DNA of 64,000 nt from Sphingobacteriaceae bacterium. GTDB lineage: Bacteria > Bacteroidota > Bacteroidia > Sphingobacteriales > Sphingobacteriaceae. A program made the translations under genes and the position numbers. The notes beneath the pieces are model-generated. The model saw nothing but the letters and a program-made list of their open reading frames with translations. It ran no database searches and was not told the origin of the DNA. Positions within the stretch are counted from its first letter, which is position 1, and each line of letters begins with the position of its first letter. The stretch is taken from assembly GCA_017745075.1 (NCBI GenBank), contig JAGIAD010000003.1, positions 124,001-188,000 of the forward strand. The letters run 5' to 3'. Below are positions 17,799 to 27,900 of this stretch, piece by piece.

Positions 17799-18500
17799 TT
17801 AAAAATTTATTTTAGTTACAGGCGTAAAAATCAAATCATCTACGACTGCAATTTTAACCCCTATCCTGGCAAAAACATAATTTTGCGCTGGTACAATTGC
17901 GGGGATATTTACACTCATATTTAAGTTATTGAGGTCGGCAATAGCTGTACCGGTAAGCTGTTGTATTGCAATATTATTGCCCCCATCTACAAACTGAGTT
18001 TTGTTGATATATAGCGATACGCTTTCTATATCCTTTGCATTGGCATCGGTAATGATTTTTTCCAGTTTGCAGGATCCATTCACTTTTCCGGAAGCAGCCA
18101 TTAAACTGGCATTGCGGATCATATAATAAGGTATTACTTGTATATCCATTGCCTTGCTACCGCTAATATTTACAACTATGGTATCTTGTTTACCTGCTGC
18201 ATTCTTTTTCCATAAAAATGGTCCCTGGTTTGGTGAGAAAACCAATTTATAGTCCCCGTCAAATAACTTGGCCGAATAATTACCATCCTGGCTTACATTT
18301 ACCTTTAGCGCGGAATAATTACCAAAGCCCGACTGCCAGAGTTCGAAATTGACCTGGCCGTACTCCACATTGATTGCTTCGCCCTTATACACGATCCTTC
18401 CTGTAAAATCGGCCGCAGGTGCCTCATAATTATCCTTTTTACAGGAGGAGAAAAACACGGCTATAATTGCCCCTATAATGAAATAAAATCTATTTTTCAT
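17799..18500 (-). CDS. DUF3823 surface lipoprotein of the polysaccharide locus
   Basis: The 233-residue protein has a lipoprotein signal with FFSSCKKDNY (lipid-bearing Cys20). After it comes a carboxypeptidase-regulatory-like beta domain (FTGRIVYKGEAINVEYGQV, DGNYSAKLFDGDYKLVFSP) and a second beta domain from about residue 120. This is the DUF3823 arrangement that usually follows susD and plays the part of SusE/SusF, a surface glycan-binding lipoprotein. It follows the susD gene by 14 bases, so they are cotranscribed. The ligand is not predictable, but the GH43/GH5/GH2 set suggests a hemicellulose. Confidence 0.8.
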   Translation of the reverse strand: MKNRFYFIIGAIIAVFFSSCKKDNYEAPAADFTGRIVYKGEAINVEYGQVNFELWQSGFGNYSALKVNVSQDGNYSAKLFDGDYKLVFSPNQGPFLWKKNAAGKQDTIVVNISGSKAMDIQVIPYYMIRNASLMAASGKVNGSCKLEKIITDANAKDIESVSLYINKTQFVDGGNNIAIQQLTGTAIADLNNLNMSVNIPAIVPAQNYVFARIGVKIAVVDDLIFTPVTKINF

Positions 18501-18514
18501 ATCTATATAATTGA

Positions 18515-20419
18515 TTATTGATTAGGGTTTCTGATAATTTTCGGGTTGCCGTTAAGTACATCCTGCCCGATTGAAGAGTAATAATTGCCAATACGGAAAC
18601 GATGTGCCGCAGTAACACGACTGGGTTTAATCACCTTAAAAATATATTTCAAATGGTTTGTATTGCCTGGGTTATAATATTTATATGGCCACAAACCAAA
18701 CACTTGCGTACTGGTGCGTGTTGCGCTTCCGATATTGCTGGCATTGGTAAAATCAGCGGCAGACATGTTGTTGCCATTCCATACCTTATCAGCCAGTCTC
18801 CAGCGTTTCATATCCCAAAGTTGATGACCTTCGAAAGCAAATTCTACTTTTCGTTCGTGTACAATACGGTCGAAAGTGATCTGAGCAGGTGTTAAGGCGG
18901 TGGTTAATCCTGCGCGGTCTCTTACCGGTTTGATGTAGTTGGCTGCTGTAGCGGCATCACCTAATTCGAAAGCAGCTTCAGCAGCATTTAACAACACTTC
19001 GGCATAACGGTAGCGGATCCACCATACATCGCTCCGGGTACCAATCTGGCCTGATCCTGTGGCCGGATCTAAATATTTACGCACATAAAAACCAGATTGT
19101 GCACTAAATTCTAAACCATCAACAGGGCCGTCGCCGCCTACTACCTGCACCGAACCCGGGTTACCGGGAAGTACATTGCTTTTACTCTGTGCAAAATTAT
19201 CGCCTGTTACAATTGTACCATTGGCTAATTGATAGCCCGCCCAAATATCAACCGTTTTACCTTTAAACTGTGTTCCAGGGAGAATTACCGTGCCGGCTAA
19301 ACGCGCATCGCGATCGGCAAAAATATCGGTAATGTTGGTATAATAAACCGGATTTCCACTACCATCAACAGTAGCTAAAGAAGCATAGGTATTATCTAGT
19401 TTTTCGAAAGACTGAACCAAGTTTAATGATGGATTTAACCTTCCGCCCTGTGCTTCCTCGGCAGAAGAGCGCGGTTGGTTATCGATGGTAAAACCATGTA
19501 CTTTATTGGTTTTTAATTTAAAGTCTTTGGCAAATATGACTTCCGGATTGCTGCCTTTATCGGTAAAAAGGGCTGCAAAATTATCAGACAGGTTTGGGTT
19601 CTTTTTGTAAAGCGAATATTTACCACCATCTATAATTTCTTTTGCCGCATTTAAAGCTTTGGTAAAATAAGCATTAGCCATTGCTGCAGGTATGCCCACC
19701 TCTCCACCCGGAAGGGTTAACTGGGCATTGCTATATTTTGCAATGGAACCTGCATACAGTGCAGCCCTCGATTCCATAGCCAGGGCTGCAGCTTTTGTAG
19801 CCCTGCTCTGAACGGTTGCATTATCTGGAAGCATCGTTTTAATGGCTTCCAATTCGGCAATCACAAAATCATAAATTTCAAATTCCTTTGATCTTGGGTA
19901 TTGCAGATAACTCGGATCTCCGCTATAATCGTAAGCCAGTGGCACAGTAATCAAAGGAACGCCGCCCATTCTTTTTACCATTTCGAAGTATACACCAGCC
20001 CTGATAAAACGTGCCTCAGCTAAAAAACGGTTGCGGTCTTCGGCTTTTAAAGCTGTAGCTTCCTGTCCACGTTTAATAAACAGATTCAGGTCGTTTACCA
20101 GTCTATAAACATTTATATCCCAGTACCTCCATGAGTCGTACCCATACTCTAAATTCTGGTGGCGAAAATAATCTCCACTTGCTGAAGCAAAGCCCTCATC
20201 AAAATCGGCAAATAACCACCACGATTCGATACGTTGAAAATCAGGGAAACGATCGTACAGATCGCCAACCACGGTAAGCACCAGGTTAGGGTCTTTCCAC
20301 ACCGCATCAATCGGCAGGGTGCTGGTTGGCTGTTTATCTAAAAACTCAGAATCTTTTTTACACGACTGCGCAAAACTTAAACATGCAATGGCAGCGAATG
20401 CGTATATATATTTTTTCAT
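18515..20419 (-). CDS. SusD/RagB-family glycan-binding lipoprotein
   Basis: I chose ATG 20419 (MKKYIYAFAAIACLSFAQSC), which places the lipid-bearing Cys at residue 20; in-frame ATGs further upstream overlap susC and only lengthen the leader. The 634-residue protein has the RagB/SusD features: LDKQPTS after the lipobox, RFLAEARFIRAGVYFEMVKRMGGVPLIT in the TPR part, RYAEVLLNAAEAAFELGD and ERKVEFAFEGHQLWDMKRW near the end. It binds glycan at the cell surface and forms a lid on the SusC channel. The start is 19 bases after the susC stop codon. Confidence 0.93.
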   Translation of the reverse strand: MKKYIYAFAAIACLSFAQSCKKDSEFLDKQPTSTLPIDAVWKDPNLVLTVVGDLYDRFPDFQRIESWWLFADFDEGFASASGDYFRHQNLEYGYDSWRYWDINVYRLVNDLNLFIKRGQEATALKAEDRNRFLAEARFIRAGVYFEMVKRMGGVPLITVPLAYDYSGDPSYLQYPRSKEFEIYDFVIAELEAIKTMLPDNATVQSRATKAAALAMESRAALYAGSIAKYSNAQLTLPGGEVGIPAAMANAYFTKALNAAKEIIDGGKYSLYKKNPNLSDNFAALFTDKGSNPEVIFAKDFKLKTNKVHGFTIDNQPRSSAEEAQGGRLNPSLNLVQSFEKLDNTYASLATVDGSGNPVYYTNITDIFADRDARLAGTVILPGTQFKGKTVDIWAGYQLANGTIVTGDNFAQSKSNVLPGNPGSVQVVGGDGPVDGLEFSAQSGFYVRKYLDPATGSGQIGTRSDVWWIRYRYAEVLLNAAEAAFELGDAATAANYIKPVRDRAGLTTALTPAQITFDRIVHERKVEFAFEGHQLWDMKRWRLADKVWNGNNMSAADFTNASNIGSATRTSTQVFGLWPYKYYNPGNTNHLKYIFKVIKPSRVTAAHRFRIGNYYSSIGQDVLNGNPKIIRNPNQ

Positions 20420-20438
20420 TTGATTAGTCTTTTTCATA

Positions 20439-23400
20439 TTAAAGCGATAATTTAAGACCGATGTTAAAAAACTTGTTCTGCGGATATTGTAAGCCATTGT
20501 CGTCCGCAATTTCAGGATCTACCCCGTAGTCTTTGAGGTTATCTATCGAGAACAGGTTGTACCCGTTTACATATACCCTTGCGTTCTGGATCTTAATTTT
20601 TTCTGCCCATCTTTTTGGCAAGGTATAGCCAATCTCTAGTGTACGCGCCCTCAGGTACCTCACGTTGTGTAACCAGAAAGTCGAATTTCGGTTATTGTTA
20701 CTATGATCGCGGTCGTTAAAACGGATGGCAGGATATTTACCAGCCACCCATGGGCTGTTCAGGTTAAAAGGATCGGTACGGTGCCAGCTGTCATCAGCAA
20801 AATTCTGCAGTAAAGCTCCTCCGTTCTGGAATGCCCAGCGCTGCTCCCAGTTCTGATTCCATGAATACATCGCACCGCCAGAAAAATCGGCAGTAAAATC
20901 GAAGTTTTTATAAGAACCACCGATGGTAAATCCAAAGCCTACATTTGGTTGCCCCGTTGTGGTATAACCTATTGGTCTTTCATCCAAACCGTCAATAATA
21001 CCATCGCCATTCTGATCTTTGTAAATTAAATCGCCAGGCAACAAAGAGCGGTTACCTTTCCCGTCAATATTTACTTTGTAGTTATTAATCTCCTCGATAC
21101 TCTGAAACTGACCGGTTACTTCATAACCCCAAAAAATATCGGCATATCTATCGGTACCATTATTTCTGTAATTCTCCCACGAGTTGCCAAAGCGCGGCTT
21201 ATATCTTTCCAAAAGTTTCTTTCTGCTAATGGAAATGTTTCCGCCTACATTGTAATTAAACTCGCCGATTTTATCCCGGTAGTTTAAAGAAAACTCCCCG
21301 CCAAACTGTGCATCGCTTTCCAGGTTTTCAACATTTAAGGGGTATCCCAGTTCGATCGGAACAATTACGTCGTTTTTAATGGCCGGTAAGCCAGAGCGTT
21401 TTCTATAAAAATAATCTGCTGTTCCGGAAAGTTTACTGCCGAACATCGAAAAATCAAGGCCAATGTCTGTGATTTTGCTTTTAAACCAGCTTAGGTTATT
21501 AATAATAGGGCCTTTATCTCTTGATGTGGTAATATTTTTCCCATCTAATATCACACTGCCCTGATTGTAGTTATAACCCGGGATATAAGCAAAGGGATCG
21601 ATACCCACATCATCATCCCCAAGCTGCCCGTAAGAAGCACGAAGCTTCAGATCGTTTAAGATACTGCTTTCCCCCAAAAGCGATTTCATAAATTTTTCTT
21701 GCGTAATTCTCCATCCAATAGATGCGGAAGGGAAATAACCCACACGTCTGTCTGGCGCAAACTTCCATGAGGCATCTCTGCGACCAGAAAGCTCCAGGTA
21801 ATATTTATTGTCGTAATTGTAGTTTATCCTGCCCACATACCCAATACGGGCCTGCTCTTCCTGTATGTCGGCAAAATCCTGTCCATCCATATCTGCAAAC
21901 TGCAGCACAGGCAAAATATTAGTTTGTGGTACAGCGTGTTGAAAGGTATAGGTTCTAAAGCGGTCTAAACGCTCGGCCACCAATACGGCACCTACGGTAT
22001 GTTTACCAAAGGTGCGGTTATAATTGGCCTGGAGCTGATAGGTATTGGTATATACTTTTTCGTTTCTACGCTCTCTGTAAGGATTTGAACTTCCTACTTT
22101 TTCTTCATAAACACCTGTTTCCGGATGATAGGTATATACATTATAGGTATACTCATGCCCATTGATGACGTTATCGGCGATGTAATAAGAATATAAACCT
22201 TTTATTTCCAAACCTTTTACAGGTGTTTCGTAAGATGCCGATAAATTGGTTTGCAAAACCCTCCAGTCTGATTTCCAGTATCCGGTTAAAGCTTTACTCT
22301 GCACGGCAAACTGCTCGGTATTGTGCCCAATATCGTTCGGGTAATTTGGATTGCCATTGGCATAAGCCTGTTCGGTTGGCCTGTTTCTCAACAGGGCAAA
22401 ACGGGCGGCCCAGTAATCATCTCCACCTGGTACGCCTGGCTGATCGCGACTTTCTATACGACCATTAATCAGCATGCCCACCTTAAAACGGTCGGTTATT
22501 TTAGCTTCGATATTACTTTGGATATTGGTCCGGTTGAATTCGAATTCGCGCGCGGTACCGTATACCCCTTTCTGATCTAAACGGGTAGCAGAAAAGTAAT
22601 AGTTTACCCGTTCGCTCCCGCCCGAGGCACTTAAATTTACTGAACTTTGCGGTGCGTTTGGCGCAATGATAATATCTTTCCAGTTCTGGCTCTGATAACC
22701 ATATTCTGTGCCCGCTTTCCATTTATCCAGTTCGGCCTGTGTAATATCTGTTCTTCCGTTCTGGTTCATTTCTGCCGTGGCTTTACCTAACATCCATTGA
22801 TAAGCATCAGTTGTTTCAGGAAAGCGCACCCAGTTTTGCCAGCCGGTATAAGCATCAACACTAAAGGTATTACGCGTACTGTTTTTACCCCTTTTAGTAG
22901 TTACCAAAATTACACCGTTTGATGCCCTGCTGCCATAAATAGCAGCCGATGCATCTTTAAGCACACTGATACTTTCGATATCATTAGGTGAGATATTATT
23001 AAACTGCGCGGCATCTTGCTGAATACCATCAATAACATAAAGCGGATTGCCCATATTACGGATCTGAATATTGGCACTGGAGCCTGGTCTTCCATCAGGC
23101 ATCCTGAAAGATACACCTGGCAGCTTTCCGGCCAGGCCTGTACTTACGGTAGAACCGCCATGCACTTTTTCAAGGTCTTTGCTGCTAATTGACGAAATAG
23201 CCCCTGTTATGGCCTCCTTTTTCTGTGTATTGTACCCTACTACAACAACTTCTGATAAATCGTTATCAGATGGCTTGAGTTTAACATTGATTTGTGTACG
23301 GCCGGCCAGTGCAACTTCCTGGTTAACGTAGCCCACATAAATAAAGATCAGCGTGGCATTTTTATCACTTACCTGAATTCTGAATTTTCCATCGCCATCT

Positions 23401-23642
23401 GTTGTTACGCCGGTGTTGGTACCTTTAACTTTAACACTGGCGCCAACAACTGTTTCTCCTTTTTCGTCGGTTACTGTTCCGGTAACAGCCGTTTGCTCCT
23501 GGGCACGGATTTGAAAGGAAATTAAGATCAGGGTGATGGAAGTAAAAATAACGGAGAGGACTTTACGTTTCAAAAACATTTTTTGAAGCAAGTACCCATC
23601 CTCGCGTACAAAGCCGCCATAAGAGAATAAACTTCTTTTCAT
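20439..23642 (-). CDS. SusC/RagA TonB-linked outer membrane transporter
   Basis: The 1067-residue protein has a signal peptide ending IRAQE, the CarboxypepD-regulatory domain (TGTVTDEKGETVVGASVKVKG, about 50-130), the TonB box and plug (EVVVVGYNTQKKEAITGAIS; SISVLKDASAAIYGSRASNG) and a long outer-membrane barrel ending in FNIGLKLSL. It imports oligosaccharides with TonB energy, paired with the SusD lipoprotein downstream. The N-terminus has an unusual 22-residue leader before MFLKRKVLSVIF; translation may really begin at that Met (about base 23579). A candidate operator lies about 104-133 bases upstream. Confidence 0.93.
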   Translation of the reverse strand: MKRSLFSYGGFVREDGYLLQKMFLKRKVLSVIFTSITLILISFQIRAQEQTAVTGTVTDEKGETVVGASVKVKGTNTGVTTDGDGKFRIQVSDKNATLIFIYVGYVNQEVALAGRTQINVKLKPSDNDLSEVVVVGYNTQKKEAITGAISSISSKDLEKVHGGSTVSTGLAGKLPGVSFRMPDGRPGSSANIQIRNMGNPLYVIDGIQQDAAQFNNISPNDIESISVLKDASAAIYGSRASNGVILVTTKRGKNSTRNTFSVDAYTGWQNWVRFPETTDAYQWMLGKATAEMNQNGRTDITQAELDKWKAGTEYGYQSQNWKDIIIAPNAPQSSVNLSASGGSERVNYYFSATRLDQKGVYGTAREFEFNRTNIQSNIEAKITDRFKVGMLINGRIESRDQPGVPGGDDYWAARFALLRNRPTEQAYANGNPNYPNDIGHNTEQFAVQSKALTGYWKSDWRVLQTNLSASYETPVKGLEIKGLYSYYIADNVINGHEYTYNVYTYHPETGVYEEKVGSSNPYRERRNEKVYTNTYQLQANYNRTFGKHTVGAVLVAERLDRFRTYTFQHAVPQTNILPVLQFADMDGQDFADIQEEQARIGYVGRINYNYDNKYYLELSGRRDASWKFAPDRRVGYFPSASIGWRITQEKFMKSLLGESSILNDLKLRASYGQLGDDDVGIDPFAYIPGYNYNQGSVILDGKNITTSRDKGPIINNLSWFKSKITDIGLDFSMFGSKLSGTADYFYRKRSGLPAIKNDVIVPIELGYPLNVENLESDAQFGGEFSLNYRDKIGEFNYNVGGNISISRKKLLERYKPRFGNSWENYRNNGTDRYADIFWGYEVTGQFQSIEEINNYKVNIDGKGNRSLLPGDLIYKDQNGDGIIDGLDERPIGYTTTGQPNVGFGFTIGGSYKNFDFTADFSGGAMYSWNQNWEQRWAFQNGGALLQNFADDSWHRTDPFNLNSPWVAGKYPAIRFNDRDHSNNNRNSTFWLHNVRYLRARTLEIGYTLPKRWAEKIKIQNARVYVNGYNLFSIDNLKDYGVDPEIADDNGLQYPQNKFFNIGLKLSL

Positions 23643-23745
23643 ATTAGGTTAGGGATTTGGTTAGTTAAAGAGGTAAATGGATTTAGTTCATTTAATTCTT
23701 ATCCAAAGATTCGGTTTTTAGCTTTTCAGAGGGATACGTATTTGT

Positions 23746-23775
23746 ATCAATCTTTCTTCATTTTGTCTCGATTTG
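23746..23775. promoter_or_regulatory. Candidate operator, direct repeat with 21-bp spacing (site A)
   Basis: Half-sites ATCAATCTTTCTTC (23746) and CTCGATTTG (23767) are 21 bases apart. The first half-site shares an 11-base run with site B at 24875. It lies upstream of susC. Confidence 0.5.
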
Positions 23776-23916
23776 TAATCGGGGAGTCTTGTTTAGCCAC
23801 GGAGACTCAGAAACACGGAAAATGCCGCTCAATGTGTCATCCTGAGGAATAATTTATTGTATAAAAATCAATATGATTGACAGGAGAGCCTAATGTTATT
23901 GGTCTATTCGAAAAAT

Positions 23917-24014
23917 CGTCATTGCGAGAAGGCTTTTTCAGCCGACGAAGCAATCTTTATAGCAAGCATTACTGGCATGAAAGATTGCTTCGTCATTCCT
24001 TCTCGCAATGACGA
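23917..24014. repeat. REP-like palindromic intergenic repeat, copy 2
   Basis: A near-perfect long palindrome begins CGTCATTGCGAGAAGG and ends with its complement CCTTCTCGCAATGACG; inner arms are GACGAAGCAATCTTT and AAAGATTGCTTCGTC. It is the better preserved copy of the element at 14309-14403. Confidence 0.8.
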
Positions 24015-24137
24015 CATTCCTTAAGTATCTGTCAATGGTAGTTCAGCTCAGGATCTTAATCATAACAGACTAATATGATAAATAAGTTCGGGCGCAGGTA
24101 TTGAATACTTATAGTACACAATAGCGGGTTATTATTA

Positions 24138-24450
24138 TTTTGGAAACGAGGGGCTTGGCTCATTTCGGTTACTGCAGTCCTGCTATCCCTTCAAGTCCTC
24201 TCCCGATAGAAAAAATCGGGATTCGGGCTTTTCGTACTATCAGGTTTATTTAACATAGGCTTGTAGTGCTATTAAATCAAACCTCGCAGGTTTTTTACAC
24301 TCGGTTTTGCGTTAGGGATTGTAAGGGTTCAGTACCGATCCTTAATCGGTACCGGAGCGAAGCGCAGCCCTGAAAAGCCCGACCTTTGCGCAGCTTAGGG
24401 AACGCCCTGATCTGTTAACAGTTTAAAGTTGGCGATTATAATTTTCAGGT
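24138..24450 (+). repeat. Structured ~310-bp element, copy 1
   Basis: The first of two similar blocks in the susC/kinase gap. Pairing arms are TCGGGCTTTTC (24223-24233) with GAAAAGCCCGA (24372-24382), AGGTTTATTTAA with TTAAATCAAACCT inside it, and a hairpin GTACCGAT-CCTTA-ATCGGTAC near 24332-24352. A private hairpin CCCGAT/ATCGGG occurs near 24202-24220. There is no open reading frame and no transposase. Strand is arbitrary. Confidence 0.75.
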
Positions 24451-24511
24451 TTTATCGACACCGCTAACCGCATCACTTATATATGCATACGTTACTTAAA
24501 TAGTCTTTATT

Positions 24512-24840
24512 TTTTGGAAACGAGGGGTTTGGCTCATTTCGGTTACTGCAGTCCTGCTATCCCTTCAAGTCCTCACTCATACTTCGTTCCGGGCTTTTCG
24601 TACTATCAGGTTTATTTAACACAGGCTTGTAGTGCTATTAAATCAAACCTCACAGGTTTTTTACACTGGGTTTTGCGTTAGGGATTGTAAGGGTTCAGTA
24701 CCGATCCTTCATCGGTACCGGAGCAAAGCGCAGCCCTGAAAAGCCCGGACCTTTGCTCAGCTTAGGTAACGCCCTGATCAGTTAACAGTTTAGTAGTTAA
24801 CAATTATCCGTTTACAGTTGGCGATTTATAGTTTTCAGGT
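24512..24840 (+). repeat. Structured ~310-bp element, copy 2
   Basis: The second copy keeps all the main arms of copy 1: TCCGGGCTTTTC (24588-24599) with GAAAAGCCCGGA (24738-24749), the AGGTTT/AAACCT arms and the GTACCGAT/ATCGGTAC hairpin with a changed loop base. The outer stem gained one base on each side compared with copy 1. It lacks the private hairpin of copy 1 and has about 23 extra bases before the shared end at 24817-24840. Confidence 0.75.
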
Positions 24841-24874
24841 CTATAAAAACTGAATTTCTTAAACGAAATTCTGT

Positions 24875-24904
24875 CTCAATCTTTCTACTTATCGGCTCAA
24901 ATTT
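24875..24904. promoter_or_regulatory. Candidate operator, direct repeat with 21-bp spacing (site B)
   Basis: Half-sites CTCAATCTTTCTAC (24875) and CTCAAATTT (24896) are 21 bases apart, 60-89 bases upstream of the kinase start. It matches sites at 16600 and 23746. Confidence 0.5.
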
Positions 24905-24935
24905 AAATTAGCCTGAAAGCAAAGCATTTCTTTAA

Positions 24936-24943
24936 TATATTTG
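24936..24943 (+). promoter_or_regulatory. Bacteroidota -7 element of the kinase gene
   Basis: TATATTTG fits the TAnnTTTG -7 consensus, 20 bases before the TTG start codon. No good -33 TTG is seen, which would fit a regulated promoter. Confidence 0.4.
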
Positions 24944-24963
24944 ATGCAGCTGACCAAAATATC

Positions 24964-27900
24964 TTGAAAAAACTCTTCATCCTTTTATGTCTGTTGTTTT
25001 CGGTCCACCAGCTTTGGGCACAGCCTTACTATTTTAGGCATTATCAGGTAGAAAACGGGCTTTCTAACAATACAGCATTTTGCAGTGTACAGGATGGAAA
25101 TGGTTTTATGTGGTTTGGCACAAAAGATGGCTTAAACCGCTTTGATGGTTATTCTTTTAAAACCTATCGCCACGATCCGGATCAGGCGGGCAGTTTAGGC
25201 AACGATTTAATTTATGCGCTCCACCACGATCGGGAACAAACGCTTTGGGTAGGTACCAACAGCGGTGTATACCAATATAATCCTGCAAAAGAAAGCTTTG
25301 CTATTATTAAAGAAACTAATGGGATGCGGATTATCGACCTGGCCAGCGATCAGCGCGGAAATTTATGGATCTTATCTTCATTCAAAATATATTTATATCA
25401 AAAGCGGACTAAGAAAATGCAGGCTTTTACCCATAATACACCTTTCGATGCATCGTTGGTAACAGTTTTAAAAGATGGCAGTGTATGGATCAGTACCGGA
25501 AAGGAGACACTGGAAAAATACAACCCTAAAACAAATCATTTTGAGCAGTTTAATATTAATGGCAAAAATGCCAAAACCGAATATGGCTGGGTATCGAGAA
25601 TTGCAGAAACCGAAAACGGCAATTTATTGGTGGGCACTACCAATCAGGGCGTTAAACTCTTTAACCCGGTTACTTTAGCGTCAAAAAATATAATCAGGTT
25701 AAACGACGACCAAACACCAATTTTTGTTAGGGATATCAAAAAAACAGGACCTCATGAATTTTGGATTGCCACAGAATCGGGCATTTACATTTATAATGAT
25801 GAAAACGGAGCAATTATTCACCTCAAAAAACAATATAACAATGATTATTCTTTAAGCGATAATGCCGTTTATACCATCTGCCTTGATCGTGAAGGTGGGG
25901 TTTGGACGGGCACTTATTTTGGAGGTGTAAATTACTATTCGAGCCATACTTCACTGTTTACCAAATACTTTCCTCAAAAAGGTACAAATTCGATCAGTGG
26001 AAGCGATGTAAGGGAAATTACCAGAGATGGTAACGGAAATTTCTGGATCGGTACGGAAGATGCGGGGCTGAACAAACTCGACGTAAAAACAGGCGTATTT
26101 AAACACTTTCTGCCCGACGGAAAACCCGGAAGCATTGCCTATTCCAACATACACGGTTTATTGGTTGACGGCGACAAGCTCTGGGTTGGCACTTTCGAAC
26201 ATGGACTGGATGTTTTAGACCTGAAAACAGAAAAGGTAATTAAACATTACCAGGCAGGTGTTGGAAATGCTTTACGCACCAACTTCATTGTTACTTTTTG
26301 TAAAACCCGGTCGGGTGAAATTTTAGTTGGAACCATTAATGGGATTTACCGTTATAACCGCAAAAAAGATGATTTCGACCCTGTTGCGGGCCTCCCCTTT
26401 ATTTTTTACGATTCGGTTATGGAAGATAGTAAGGGCAATATCTGGGCGGGGAGCTTTAACGATGGTTTATTTCAGTTTAACTTATCTAAACCAGGTTATG
26501 TAAATTACCGAAATATTCCAACGGATGCGAAAAGTTTGAGCCACAACACCGTAAACAGTATTTTTGAAGATAGCAAACAGCACATTTGGGTAACTACCGA
26601 TGGTGGCGGGCTTTGCAGCTTTGATCAGGAAACACATCAATTTAAGCGTTATGGGATAAAAAATGGTTTTCCCAGCAATTACCTGTTCCGCATAGAAGAA
26701 GATGCGGCCAATAAGTTCTGGATTAGCAGTACCAGGGGCCTTATCCATTTTGACCCCGCTACAGGTTTGAGCAAAACCTACACTAAAGCCAACGGGTTAC
26801 TTACCGATCAGTTTAATTACAGTTCTGCTTATCAGGATGAGAACGGCCGGACCTATTTTGGGAGCGTAAAAGGGCTGGTCAGCTTTAATCCGGCCAACTT
26901 AAAGGCAACCAGGTACGAGGCTCCTCTATTTTTAACCGGATTTCAGATCAACAGTTTAGAAATGGGTTTAAACGGTGCCGATTCCGTAGCCAATAAATCC
27001 ATTGTTTATACCGATACCATCGAACTTATCTACAACCAATCCTCCTTTAGCATCGATTTTGCTGCCTTAAGCTACCTATCGCCCGAAATGACGGAGTATG
27101 CCTATAAAATGACCGGGCTTTATAAAAACTGGGAATATTTAAAAACCAACAGGAAGGTTTATTTTACCAAACTTGCTCCGGGCAATTATACTTTTGAGGT
27201 AAAAGCTTTGGTAGAAGGAAGCAGCAACTGGAGCACCAAAAATGTTAAACTGCTGATCAAAATACATCCTCCTTTTTACCTCAGTCCTTTGGCTTATCTG
27301 CTTTATTTAATTGCTGCAGGCGGAATTGTTTTCTTTTTGGTGCGGAGATACCACCGAAAAATTGCATTAAAAAACAGCAGGAGGATGGAAGTTTTTGAAC
27401 ATGAAAAACAAAAAGAAATTTACCAGGCGAAGATCGAATTTTTCACCAATGTTGCCCACGAAATCAGAACACCGCTCACCTTGATTATCGGACCGATGGA
27501 GAAACTGATTAAACAGGCCGATGCCGTACCTGCAATAGAAAAGAATTTACGGATTATGGGCCGAAACACCGATAGGTTGCTCAAATTAACCAACCAGTTA
27601 CTGGATTTCAGAAAAACAGAAACCAGCGAATTTTCGTTAAACTTTGTAAAGGCCGATATTTCTGAAATATTAAAAGATGTATTTCTTCAGTTCCAGCCTG
27701 CTGCAGAGCAGCAAGACATTGCCTATAACCTCCATTTACCTGAGCAAAAACTCCATGCTTATATCGATGTAGAGGCTTTTTACAAAATGATCAGCAATTT
27801 GGTAGATAATGCCATTAAATATGGAAAAGCCAATGTGCAAATTCGCTTATCATTGCCGGAAGGTGATAAGTTTGCCGTAATCGTAAAAAATGATGGGAAC

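Noticed and set aside
24138..24840. Insertion sequence pair
   Set aside because: No transposase frame, no terminal inverted repeats at the block ends and no target duplication; better explained as structured repeats.
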